A DNA stretch of 64,000 bases. Origin: Umezawaea sp042738955. Its GTDB lineage: Bacteria > Actinomycetota > Actinomycetes > Mycobacteriales > Pseudonocardiaceae. A program made the translations under genes and the position numbers. The notes beneath the pieces are model-generated. The model did not search any database, was not told where the DNA came from, and worked only from the letters and a program-made list of their open reading frames with translations. Numbering within the stretch: the stretch's first letter is position 1; every line of letters starts with the position of its first letter. The stretch is from assembly GCF_042738955.1 (NCBI RefSeq), contig NZ_JBHYHC010000004.1, positions 1 to 64,000 on the forward strand, written 5' to 3'. This document shows positions 20,480 to 28,793 of the stretch, in pieces.

Positions 20480-22645
20480 GTGTCGACTCAGGGGTACGAA
20501 GAGGAACTGCGGTCCGAGCGCGAGTACGTCGCCGGGCTCTACACGAGGCTCGACGCCGACCGCGCGCGGGTGAAGGGCGAGTACACCTCGGCGCTCGGGG
20601 GCACCGGCGGGACGCCGATGGAGCGCGACGACCAGGTGCGCGCGTCGGCCAAGGAGTTGAAGCGGCTGGACTTCGGCAGCAACGGGCTGTGCTTCGGCCG
20701 GTTGGACACGCTGACCGGCGAGCGCTCCTACATCGGCCGGATCGGCCTGTTCGACGAGGAGAACGACTACGAGCCGGTGCTGCTGGACTGGCGGGCGCCC
20801 GCGTCCCGCCCGTTCTACACCGCCACCGGGGCGTCGCCGGAGAACATGCGGCGACGCCGCCAGTTCCACACGCGGGGACGGCAGGTCGTCGACTTCACCG
20901 ACGAGGTGCTCGGCCGTCCGGACAGCTCGGCAGGCGGTGACGCGGCGCTGCTCGCGGCGGTCAACGCGCCGCGTGGCGAGGGCATGCGCGACATCGTGGC
21001 GACGATCCAGGCCGAGCAGGACGAGATCATCCGGCTCGACCACCCCGGCGTGCTGGTGATCGAGGGTGGGCCGGGCACCGGGAAGACCGTGGTGGCGCTG
21101 CACCGCGTGGCGTACCTGCTGTACACGCAGCGGGAGCGGATGGAACGGCACGGCGTGCTCGTCGTCGGGCCGAACCCGGCGTTCCTGAACCACATCGGCC
21201 GCGTGCTGCCGTCGTTGGGCGAGTCCGACGTGGTGTTCTCGACCACCGGCGACCTCGTGCCCGGTCTGCGGACGACGGCCGAGGACACGCCGGAGGCGGT
21301 GCGGCTCAAGGGGTCGTTGAAGATCCTGGACGTGCTCAAGGCCGCCGTCGCCGACCGGCAGCGGCTGCCGGAGGTGCCGGTGGAGGTGGAACTCGGGGGC
21401 GTGACCGCCCGGATCGACGCCGCCACCGCGGAGTGGGCCAGGGACGAGGCGCGGCAGAGCGGGCAGCCGCACAACGAGGCCCGGTCGGTGTTCACCGAGA
21501 TCGTCACCTACGTGCTGACCGAGCGGACGATGACCCGGATCGGCAAGGGCTGGCTGTCCCGGTCGGACCGCACGGCGTGGGAGCAGACGCGCAAGCAGCT
21601 GCTCGCGGAACTGGCGGCGGACGAGAAGTTCACCGCCGCGCTCGACGACCTCTGGCCGCTGCTGACGCCGGAAACGTTGCTGGAGGGGCTTTACACGTCC
21701 CCCGAACGGCTGCGCGCGGCCGGTGCGGACCAGGCGTTGCTGCGGGCCGAGGGCAGCGCGTGGACGGTGTCGGACGTGCCGCTGCTCGACGAGCTGGTCG
21801 ACCTGCTGGGCCGCGACCAGTCCGACGACCGGGCGGCCGAGCGGGAGCGGAAGATCGCGGCCGAGCACGCCGCCGCCGTGCTGGACAGCCTCGTCGGCCG
21901 CCAGGACTCGATGGACGACGAGGACCACCTGTACGCCACGGACCTGCTGTACGCCGAGGACCTGGCCGAGCGGTTCGTCGAGCACGACACGCGCACGCTG
22001 GTCGAACGCGCCACCGCGGACCGCGACTGGACCTACCGGCACGTCGTCGTCGACGAGGCCCAGGAACTGTCCGAAATGGACTGGCGCGTGCTGATGCGCC
22101 GCTGTCCCGGCCGCTCCTTCACGGTCGTGGGCGACCTGGCCCAGCGCCGGTCGGAGGCGGGCGCGACGTCGTGGGCCGCGATGCTCGACCGGTACGTGCC
22201 CGGCCGCTGGGTGTACCGGTCGCTGACGGTGAACTACCGCACCCCGGCGGAGATCATGGCGGTCGCCGCCGAGGTGCTCGCCGACTTCGCGCCGGGCGTC
22301 CAGCCACCGGAGTCGGTCCGCGCGTGCGGCGTCCAGCCGTGGTCGAGGCAGGTCGGTCCCGCCGACCTGCCCGCCGCGATCGAGGAGTTCGTCCGCGCCG
22401 AAGCGGACCGCGAGGGCACCAGCCTGGTCATCGGCCCACCCGGCGTGCCGGGCACGGTGCCCGCGTCGGAGACGAAGGGCCTGGAGTTCGACGCGGTCCT
22501 GGTCGTGGACCCGGAACGCATCCTCGCCGACGGCCCCCGCGGCGCGGCCGAACTGTACGTCGCCCTCACCCGCGCCACCCAACGCCTCGGCGTCCTCCAC
22601 CAAGGCCAGCTGCCGAAGGCCCTGGCGGGACTGGTCGAGGTCTAG
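20480..22645 (+). CDS. helR: HelD/HelR-like UvrD-family RNA polymerase recycling factor
   Basis: About 721 residues. The N-terminal coiled coil (YEEELRSEREYVAGLYTRLDADRARVK, in two parts) is the arm that enters the RNA polymerase secondary channel. The Walker A motif is GGPGTGKTVVALHR, Walker B lies in VVVDEAQELSEMDWR, and motif SLTVNYRTPAEI follows. HelR proteins remove rifamycin-blocked polymerase from DNA and give rifampicin tolerance; RAE-linked copies are the known examples. GTG 20480 preserves the family N-terminus; GTG 20426, overlapping the rgt stop by 4 nt, is an alternative. It is co-transcribed with rgt and ends at a strong hairpin. Confidence 0.88.
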   Translation: MSTQGYEEELRSEREYVAGLYTRLDADRARVKGEYTSALGGTGGTPMERDDQVRASAKELKRLDFGSNGLCFGRLDTLTGERSYIGRIGLFDEENDYEPVLLDWRAPASRPFYTATGASPENMRRRRQFHTRGRQVVDFTDEVLGRPDSSAGGDAALLAAVNAPRGEGMRDIVATIQAEQDEIIRLDHPGVLVIEGGPGTGKTVVALHRVAYLLYTQRERMERHGVLVVGPNPAFLNHIGRVLPSLGESDVVFSTTGDLVPGLRTTAEDTPEAVRLKGSLKILDVLKAAVADRQRLPEVPVEVELGGVTARIDAATAEWARDEARQSGQPHNEARSVFTEIVTYVLTERTMTRIGKGWLSRSDRTAWEQTRKQLLAELAADEKFTAALDDLWPLLTPETLLEGLYTSPERLRAAGADQALLRAEGSAWTVSDVPLLDELVDLLGRDQSDDRAAERERKIAAEHAAAVLDSLVGRQDSMDDEDHLYATDLLYAEDLAERFVEHDTRTLVERATADRDWTYRHVVVDEAQELSEMDWRVLMRRCPGRSFTVVGDLAQRRSEAGATSWAAMLDRYVPGRWVYRSLTVNYRTPAEIMAVAAEVLADFAPGVQPPESVRACGVQPWSRQVGPADLPAAIEEFVRAEADREGTSLVIGPPGVPGTVPASETKGLEFDAVLVVDPERILADGPRGAAELYVALTRATQRLGVLHQGQLPKALAGLVEV

Positions 22646-22653
22646 GCCGGTTC

Positions 22654-22687
22654 ACGGTGGTTGACCGGCACACCGGTCAACCACCGT
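22654..22687. terminator. Bidirectional terminator between helR and NACHT gene
   Basis: A perfect 15-bp stem: ACGGTGGTTGACCGG at 22654-22668, loop CACA, CCGGTCAACCACCGT at 22673-22687. The stop codon of the NACHT gene (22677-22679) lies inside the second arm. It separates two convergent genes. Confidence 0.85.
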
Positions 22688-25600
22688 CGACCACGGCGCG
22701 GGCCTGGCGCCGAAGCCACCCCGGAGCGTTCCCGTCCCCGGCCAACGCCCGCATGGCCGCGTTCCCGCGTTTCGGGTCGCGGGCCAGCAACGCCTGGGTG
22801 GCGTCCCAGCGGACCTGCGGCGAAACGTCGCGATCGTCGATCAGACGGGCCAGTGCCGAGCAGGCGTCAGAGGTGCCGAGATCCTTGATCAGGACCAGCT
22901 TCGTCTGCGCGGGAAGATCGCCTTGGACGAGTTGGCGCAGCAGCGCGTCGGCCCGGGACGACTTGAGTCCACGCGCTTTCCGGTAGGCGGACACCCTGGT
23001 GTCGACGGGTACCCGAGAACTCCTGGCGATGGACGCGTAGGCGGTGAAGCCCTCGTCGGAACTCCTTCGGGCCATCGAAGCGGCCGCCTGCACCCGGATG
23101 GTCGTCCGCACGGATTCCGACGTGGCGAGCCCGGTGACCAGTTTTCGCCCGTCGCCCGGACTCACCGCCGCGGCCTTCTCCGCGGCGACCAGCCGAGTGG
23201 CGTCGTCGGCGGCGGTGTCCACGAGCACTTTGTAGAGCCCTACCAGCTCATCCGTGGACATGTACTTGCTCCCCGAGGTCACTGCCTGCAACCTGGTTTC
23301 GTCGCGCTGGTCGCCGTCGCGCACCAAGCGCTTGTAATGGCGGGAAGCCGCGGGGAACGACGCCCTGCACAGTTGTTCGATCGCCCACAACTGCTTGGTC
23401 ACGTCCGCGCCGAACGACTCGATGACATCTTCGATGATGTCAGCCCCACGCGTGCTGTTCGGAATCGTCAACGCCGCCCTCACTCGCATCTCGGCGGGGA
23501 AGCCGCGAGGCTCCACGAGGCTGGTGAGCAGCTGGTGGTCGTGGCGCATCTGCTCGAACAGGTACCACGCGGCCTCGAATCGGGCGACGTACTTCCGTCT
23601 TCCATCGCGGGCCACCGTTTCCAGGAGTGCGACCAGTCGAGGCTCGTCCGCCGCCCGCACGGCCGCGATCGCCTCCGCGCGGGCGGGCGCGGACTCGACC
23701 GACCCGATAAGCACGCACATCAGGTCGATTCCACGGCGGGTGCCCACCCTGACCGCCGCACGCGCGGCGGCCAACCGCCGGTAGTCGGTGTAGCTGTCGT
23801 CGGCCACGATCCTTGCGTGCAACTCCACCGCCACGTGAGGATCATGAGTGGTAACGAAGTCGATGGCCTGTGCCGCCAGCACACTGTCCTGCCCGCTTTC
23901 GGCGAGGTCGACGAACAACGCGATCCCCATGGCCGGGTCGGACTCGTGGATCGCCCTGCCGAGAGCGAACCGGGCGAGCTGACCCACCTCGACAGCACTG
24001 ACGAAGATCGTCGCGGCGTCAAGTCCCTCGTCCGGCGCGAATCCGTGCAGGAATCGCGCTGCCTCGTACCTGCGGTACTCGTCCTGCGACCGGTCGGCGA
24101 CGATCCCGTGCAGCACCGCGATCGCGGCAGGGCGGGAGAGGTCCTTCAGCCACTGTGCCCACAACTGCCAAGAGCGGTCCGGCGGGCGCTTGACGAGGAG
24201 CCTGCCGAGAATCCGCACCGCCGCGGCGTCGATGCCGTCGGGCAGCTCGACGCCGTGCCGCACCAGTGCCGCGAGGAACCCGATGTTCTGCTCGCGGTTG
24301 TGCCACCGGAGGAGCCTGCGCAACGGTCGGCGGAGGCTCCGGTCGTCTCCGATCCACCGCGCGGCGAGGAAGACCTTCACCTCCAGGTCGGGCCACGGCC
24401 ACTCGCGGTGCGGCGCCAGCAGGCGGCGTGCGGCGGACGTGGCGGGGTCGGGATGCTCCCGAGCCAAGTGGGAGGCGGCGAGGAACTCCTCGATCGTCTG
24501 GTGGCGGTGGACGAACCGTTCCCCCTGCTGCACCAGCAAACCGCTCAACCGCAGCACGTCCGCGACGATGTCGACCCAGTCCTGCTCCAGCGGGCCCGAC
24601 CCGACGGCCGGACCGGCCCAGCGCACGGCCAGGTCGAGCAGCGCCGCGGGGTCCTTGTCCAGCAGCCTGCTGTTCGAGACGTCCTGGAGGAGGTGCTCCA
24701 GGTTGACGACCAGGTGGTCGATGGCCCGCAGCACGTCGGAGCCCCTGGACGCGTGACGGGCGCGCAGGTCGACCAGGGCCTTGCTCTGGTTGACCTTGGC
24801 CAGGTGCCACCGGACGAAGCGCTCGTACAACTGGGTCTGGTCGCTCGGCGGGTCGAGCATGCCCTCACCGTGCAGGATGCACAGCATCGTGGCGATCAGC
24901 GGCACGTGCGCGAGGTCGTGCAGCTTGGTGCTCCGCACTTTGGCAAGCAGCTCGTCGGCTCCGGCTTTCGGGCTGGGGTGTCCGTCCGCGGTGAGCCAGG
25001 TCCGCGCGAACTCGGTCAGCTCCGGGTCGGAGAACAGCTGGAGCACGTAGGTCGGTGACGTCCGCCGGTCGACCAACGGCCGCAGCTCGTGCTGGTTCAA
25101 CGGTCGGCTGGTCACCAGGAAGCGGTGCGTACCGTGCCGCCGGTGGTCCCGGACCTGCCGCGTCACCGCCGCTCGTGCGCCGACGTCCACCACCTCGTCC
25201 AGCCCGTCGACGAGCACCAGCCACGGCACCCCGGCGATGGGCTCGGACCTCAGCAGTTCCGCCAGCTCATCGCGCCCGAGGCGGTGGCTCAAGCCGGGGA
25301 GCACGCCGTCGGCGAGCGCGTCCGGCAGCGGCAGGTCGTGGACGAGCGCCTTAGCGGCGACCGGCACCGGCACGAAGTCGCCGACGCCCTCGTCCAGCCA
25401 CCGCGCCGCCGCGGCGGCGGCGACGTGCCGCACGAGGCTCGACTTTCCCGCTCCGGGCTCGGCGACCACTTGGGCGTCGGTGTGGCGCGCCACCAACTCC
25501 TCCGCGTTGACGCGTTCCGGCTCGTCCCGGTCGTCCTCTTGCCCGCCTGGTTGGCGCATCGCCTGACGCCGCAGGTAGATGTCCGCCAACGGCGGGGCCG

Positions 25601-26183
25601 ATCGCCGGACCCACTCGTACTGGTGGTCCTGGTCGGCGGTGCGAACGGCCTCCAGGTAGCGGCGCAGCGATCGCCCCGGATGGCGACGCCCCGCGGCGGC
25701 GAGCTGGTCGGCGTCGAGCAGGTCCAACCACCGGTGGTTGGACCTCTCGAGCCGTTCGGCGTCCGGCAGGTCGGGCAGGGGGATGACCTCGCCCGACGGC
25801 CCGAAGACCCCGCACACGCATCCCGTGAGCCAGTTCAGCACCGGCGCACCGACGACCTTCTCGACCACCAGGCGCGACCGCTCGACGGGCACTCCCCCGG
25901 ACAGGCACGCGTACCCGTCGCCCTCCGGTCCGGCGGGCACCCGCGCCAGCCCTTCGCCGCCGTTGACCAGCGAGGCGCTCGTGAGGACCAGATCGGAGGC
26001 GATGCGCACGCCACGCCCGACGCCCCACCCCGTGCTGATCTCCACCGTCGCCGCCACCAGCGCCCGGTACAGCGGGTCGGGAGCCTGGGCGGCGACCACC
26101 TCGGTGAAGTGGATGCCGCCCCGCACCTCGCGGGCCTGCACCACCGGACCCAGCACGATGCCCGATAACTCGTTCCCGTCCAC
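22677..26183 (-). CDS. NACHT-domain STAND NTPase with HEAT-like C-terminus (NLR-like)
   Basis: About 1168 residues. The N-terminus carries LSGIVLGPVVQAREVRGGIH, an actinobacterial STAND leader motif, then a domain with VRIASDLVLTSASLV that resembles the start of a trypsin-like protease but with no histidine where TAAH is expected. The NACHT module has Walker A EPGAGKSS (about 241-248), Walker B WLVLVDGLDEVVD (about 320-332) and FLVTSRP. Winged-helix-like and long alpha-solenoid repeats fill residues 600-1168. Bacterial NACHT proteins are often phage sensors that oligomerise and trigger an N-terminal effector. GTG 26183 is chosen because it precedes the leader motif. It lies 35 nt after the epimerase gene on the same strand, with no obvious ribosome site. 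Confidence 0.85.
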   Translation of the reverse strand: MDGNELSGIVLGPVVQAREVRGGIHFTEVVAAQAPDPLYRALVAATVEISTGWGVGRGVRIASDLVLTSASLVNGGEGLARVPAGPEGDGYACLSGGVPVERSRLVVEKVVGAPVLNWLTGCVCGVFGPSGEVIPLPDLPDAERLERSNHRWLDLLDADQLAAAGRRHPGRSLRRYLEAVRTADQDHQYEWVRRSAPPLADIYLRRQAMRQPGGQEDDRDEPERVNAEELVARHTDAQVVAEPGAGKSSLVRHVAAAAAARWLDEGVGDFVPVPVAAKALVHDLPLPDALADGVLPGLSHRLGRDELAELLRSEPIAGVPWLVLVDGLDEVVDVGARAAVTRQVRDHRRHGTHRFLVTSRPLNQHELRPLVDRRTSPTYVLQLFSDPELTEFARTWLTADGHPSPKAGADELLAKVRSTKLHDLAHVPLIATMLCILHGEGMLDPPSDQTQLYERFVRWHLAKVNQSKALVDLRARHASRGSDVLRAIDHLVVNLEHLLQDVSNSRLLDKDPAALLDLAVRWAGPAVGSGPLEQDWVDIVADVLRLSGLLVQQGERFVHRHQTIEEFLAASHLAREHPDPATSAARRLLAPHREWPWPDLEVKVFLAARWIGDDRSLRRPLRRLLRWHNREQNIGFLAALVRHGVELPDGIDAAAVRILGRLLVKRPPDRSWQLWAQWLKDLSRPAAIAVLHGIVADRSQDEYRRYEAARFLHGFAPDEGLDAATIFVSAVEVGQLARFALGRAIHESDPAMGIALFVDLAESGQDSVLAAQAIDFVTTHDPHVAVELHARIVADDSYTDYRRLAAARAAVRVGTRRGIDLMCVLIGSVESAPARAEAIAAVRAADEPRLVALLETVARDGRRKYVARFEAAWYLFEQMRHDHQLLTSLVEPRGFPAEMRVRAALTIPNSTRGADIIEDVIESFGADVTKQLWAIEQLCRASFPAASRHYKRLVRDGDQRDETRLQAVTSGSKYMSTDELVGLYKVLVDTAADDATRLVAAEKAAAVSPGDGRKLVTGLATSESVRTTIRVQAAASMARRSSDEGFTAYASIARSSRVPVDTRVSAYRKARGLKSSRADALLRQLVQGDLPAQTKLVLIKDLGTSDACSALARLIDDRDVSPQVRWDATQALLARDPKRGNAAMRALAGDGNAPGWLRRQARAVVDGG

Positions 26184-26218
26184 CGGGCAAAGGTACTGGC
26201 CCGGTCGGCGACTTCCCT

Positions 26219-27130
26219 CTAGGCCAACGCCGTCGCGGCCGCGCGCAGGGAGTCGTCGAGTGGTCGGGGCTTCAGGCCGAAGGTGGTCGTGGTGGCGCTG
26301 GAGTCGAGGACGAACGGCCTGGTGAACTGGTAGGCCGTGGTGTGGAGTTCGCGCACCATCGGGGAGAACAGGCCCACGGCCCGGAGCGCGGGCGTCGGGA
26401 TGACGCCGAGCTTCGGGGCCGGGGCGCCCGCGACCTCGGTGAAGCGGGTGGCCAGGTCGCGGAGGGTGCGCGGGGGTTCCGTGGGCACGAGCCACGCCTT
26501 GCCCCACGCGCGCTCGTCCGTGGCGGCGGTGGTGAGCAGTGCGGCCACGTCGGTGATGGACGTCCAGCTGTGCGGCACGTCCAGCGGGGCCGGTGACCAG
26601 GCCTTCTTGCCCGCCAGCAGGGGTTTGCCGAGGGCGAAGGCGAAGATCGAGTTGGCTTCCAGGTAGTCGCTGCCCCGGACCTCGGTGGCGCGGAGGCGGC
26701 CCGACTGGTGGGCGGCGAGGGCGTCGCGCCACATGTCCGCGCGCAGCTTCAGCTTCGGGTGGGTGGCGGCCAGCGGGGTCGACGGGGTGATCGGGCCGGT
26801 CACCTCCCCGTAGCCGTAGAGGTTGCTGGTGGTCGCGAGCACGGCCCCGGTGCGTTCCGCGGCCGTGAGCAGCGCGGACGCGATCGGCGGCCAGTCGGTG
26901 AGCCACTGGTGGTAGGCCGGGCTCGCGCAGTTGTAGAGCACGACGGCGCCCTCGGTGAGCGAGGTCAGCCGGGCGGCGTCCGTGGCGTCGGCGGCGACCC
27001 GTTCGACGTTCGGGTGGTCCAGGCCGCCACCGCTGCGGGTGACGACGCGGACCTGCTCGCCGTGCGAGGCGAGGAGCGCTGCGGTGGCGGAGCCGACGGG
27101 GCCCGCACCGACGATCACGTGCAACGACAT
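26219..27130 (-). CDS. NAD(P)-dependent epimerase/dehydratase-family protein
   Basis: 303 residues from ATG 27130 with AAGGGG upstream. A Rossmann motif VIVGAGPVGSATAALL begins the protein; TTSNLYGYG contains the SDR tyrosine region (extended, atypical form). Such proteins reduce or epimerise small carbonyl or sugar substrates; the substrate is unknown. The gene is divergent from a TetR regulator, and two palindromes between them contain the same GAGAGCA-N-TGCTCTC core, so it is the likely regulated target. Confidence 0.85.
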   Translation of the reverse strand: MSLHVIVGAGPVGSATAALLASHGEQVRVVTRSGGGLDHPNVERVAADATDAARLTSLTEGAVVLYNCASPAYHQWLTDWPPIASALLTAAERTGAVLATTSNLYGYGEVTGPITPSTPLAATHPKLKLRADMWRDALAAHQSGRLRATEVRGSDYLEANSIFAFALGKPLLAGKKAWSPAPLDVPHSWTSITDVAALLTTAATDERAWGKAWLVPTEPPRTLRDLATRFTEVAGAPAPKLGVIPTPALRAVGLFSPMVRELHTTAYQFTRPFVLDSSATTTTFGLKPRPLDDSLRAAATALA

Positions 27131-27151
27131 CGAAATCCCCTTAGGAGGAGC

Positions 27152-27207
27152 GAGAGCAGTGCTCTCCAAGTAGAGCACACTTCGAGAGCATTGCTCTCGA
27201 AGTGTGC
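27152..27207. promoter_or_regulatory. Two TetR operators between epimerase and tetR
   Basis: Operator 1: GAGAGCA at 27152-27158, G, TGCTCTC at 27160-27166. Operator 2: a perfect 33-bp palindrome at 27175-27207 with 16-bp arms around a central T, containing the same GAGAGCA-N-TGCTCTC core. Their centres are 32 bp apart, about three helical turns. Confidence 0.8.
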
Positions 27208-27219
27208 AACAATCTCGTC

Positions 27220-27918
27220 ATGTCAGCCGGGTCCATCCGCGCCCGAGTGCGCGCCGAGATGATCGACGAGATCAAGGCGACCGCGCGGGGCTACCTCGCG
27301 ACGGACGGCGCCAACCTGTCGCTGCGCGCCGTGGCGCGGGACATGGGCATGGTCTCCTCCGCGCTGTACCGGTACTTCGCCAGCCGCGACGACCTGCTGA
27401 CCGCGTTGATCATCGACGGCTACAACGCGCTGGGTGCCGCGGCCGAAGCGGGCGACGCCGCCGTCGCCGACCGCACGGACCTCCTCGGCCGCTGGCTGAG
27501 CACGTGCCGCGCCGTCCGCGACTGGGCGATGGCGACCCCGGCCGAGTACGCGCTCCTCTTCGGCAGCCCCGTCCCCGGCTACCGCGCCCCGAACGACACC
27601 ATCCCCGCCGCCGCCCGCACCCCCACGGTCCTCATCGGCATCGTGAAGGACGGCTACGACACGGGCGCGATCACCGCCCCCGACGACGAACTGCCCGAGG
27701 ACGTCCGCGCCGACCTGGCGGGCCTGCGCGACCGGGCCATCCCCGGCGTCCCGGAAGCCCTGGTGGCACGCGGGATGCTCGGCTGGACGCAGCTGTTCGG
27801 CGCGGTCAGCTTCGAGCTGTTCGGCCAACTCGCCAACGTGGTCGAGGCCCGCGCCGCGTACTTCGACCACCAGATGCGCCGCACCGCCGTGACGATCGGC
27901 CTGGTGCCCGCGTCGTAA
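27220..27918 (+). CDS. TetR/AcrR-family transcriptional regulator
   Basis: 232 residues from ATG 27220. The N-terminal helix-turn-helix is at about residues 25-65 (LSLRAVARDMGMVSSALYRY, then FASRDDLL). The C-terminal ligand domain is of the actinobacterial WHG type (ARGMLGWTQLFGAVSFELFG). It probably represses itself and the divergent epimerase through the two palindromes in the gap. The inducer is unknown. An upstream GTG at 27202 would place the start inside the operator and is less likely. Confidence 0.88.
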   Translation: MSAGSIRARVRAEMIDEIKATARGYLATDGANLSLRAVARDMGMVSSALYRYFASRDDLLTALIIDGYNALGAAAEAGDAAVADRTDLLGRWLSTCRAVRDWAMATPAEYALLFGSPVPGYRAPNDTIPAAARTPTVLIGIVKDGYDTGAITAPDDELPEDVRADLAGLRDRAIPGVPEALVARGMLGWTQLFGAVSFELFGQLANVVEARAAYFDHQMRRTAVTIGLVPAS

Positions 27919-27919
27919 A

Positions 27920-27938
27920 TTAGGCTAGCCTAACCTTC
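27920..27938 (+). promoter_or_regulatory. IdeR/DmdR-type iron box
   Basis: TTAGGCTAGCCTAACCTTC differs from the consensus TTAGGTTAGSCTAACCTAA at only 3 of 19 positions and contains a perfect 14-bp palindrome TTAGGCTAGCCTAA. It starts 2 nt after the tetR stop and ends 24 nt before the siderophore-interacting protein gene. Confidence 0.8.
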
Positions 27939-27962
27939 ACTATCGGCGGAGGGTGGCGGCTC

Positions 27963-28793
27963 GTGGGGACGTACTCGGCTCTGGACCAGTTCCAGCACAA
28001 GGTCATCGGCAAGGTGGCGTCGCTGGTGATGGCGTCGGTCAACCAGCGCGACCGGTTCGAGCAGTTCCCGATGACGGTGGCGCGGGTGGTCGCGCTCAAC
28101 GACCACCTGCGGCGGATCACGTTCCACGCGCCGGAGTTCGCGCGGTGGCGGACCAGCGGGGCGGACGAGTACTTCGGGCTGTTGATGCCGCGCGGTGGCG
28201 AGTTGGCGTTCCCGGTGGCGGAGCGGATCAACGTGCGGGCCGCCATCGCGAAGCTGCCCGCGGCCACGCGGCCGGACCTGCGCTGGTACACGGTGCGGGC
28301 GTTGCGGACCGAGGTGGCGGAGATCGACGTGGACTTCGTGCTGCACGCCGACGCCCACGGGCCGGGGTCGACGTGGGCCGCGGCGGCGGAACCCGGTGCG
28401 GTGGCGGGGTTCCGGGCGTGCGGCTCGACCTACCGGGAGCAGCCCGCGGGGCACGCGCGGCTGCTGGTCGGCGACGAGACGGCGCTGCCCGCGCTGTCGG
28501 CGATCCTGGAGGCGCAGCCGGGCGCGCGGGCGATCGTGGAGGTGCCGGACGAGTCGTACCTGACGCCCGTGCCGGACGGCGTCGAGTTCGTCTACCGCGG
28601 GTCCGACGAGCCGGGCAGCCGCGCGCTGGAGGCCGTGGCCGCGCTCCCACCCGAGGACTTCGACTACGCGTGGGCGTGCGGCGAGTCGTCGCTGGCCACC
28701 TCGGTGCGCAGGCACCTGGTGAAGGAGCGCGGCCTGGACCGGCGGAAGATCATGTTCTCCGGGTACTGGAAGCGCGGGCAGGCCCGGACCTGA
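27963..28793 (+). CDS. Siderophore-interacting protein (FAD-dependent ferric reductase)
   Basis: 276 residues from GTG 27963. FAD-binding domain with HLRRITFHAPEF and the RWYTVRAL motif (RxYTxR) at about residue 100; the C-terminal NAD(P)H region has LLVGDETALPALSAILE and WACGESSLATSVRRHL. SIP/ViuB-family enzymes reduce Fe(III)-siderophores in the cytoplasm to release iron. The iron box just upstream supports repression under iron-replete conditions. Its 3' end overlaps the convergent asparagine-synthetase-like gene by 44 nt. Confidence 0.92.
   Translation: MGTYSALDQFQHKVIGKVASLVMASVNQRDRFEQFPMTVARVVALNDHLRRITFHAPEFARWRTSGADEYFGLLMPRGGELAFPVAERINVRAAIAKLPAATRPDLRWYTVRALRTEVAEIDVDFVLHADAHGPGSTWAAAAEPGAVAGFRACGSTYREQPAGHARLLVGDETALPALSAILEAQPGARAIVEVPDESYLTPVPDGVEFVYRGSDEPGSRALEAVAALPPEDFDYAWACGESSLATSVRRHLVKERGLDRRKIMFSGYWKRGQART

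Noticed and set aside
19763..22603. Long minus-strand open frame opposite rgt-helR
   Set aside because: Low-complexity Arg/Val-rich translation with no domain; helR has complete helicase motifs on the other strand.
25951..26050. Active trypsin-like protease domain in the NACHT protein
   Set aside because: The segment resembles the family only around VLTSASLV; the catalytic His and a GDSGGP motif are absent.
26184..26906. N-terminal extension of the NACHT protein into the epimerase gene
   Set aside because: That part is Arg/His-rich antisense-type sequence within the epimerase coding region; the conserved leader motif begins at GTG 26183.
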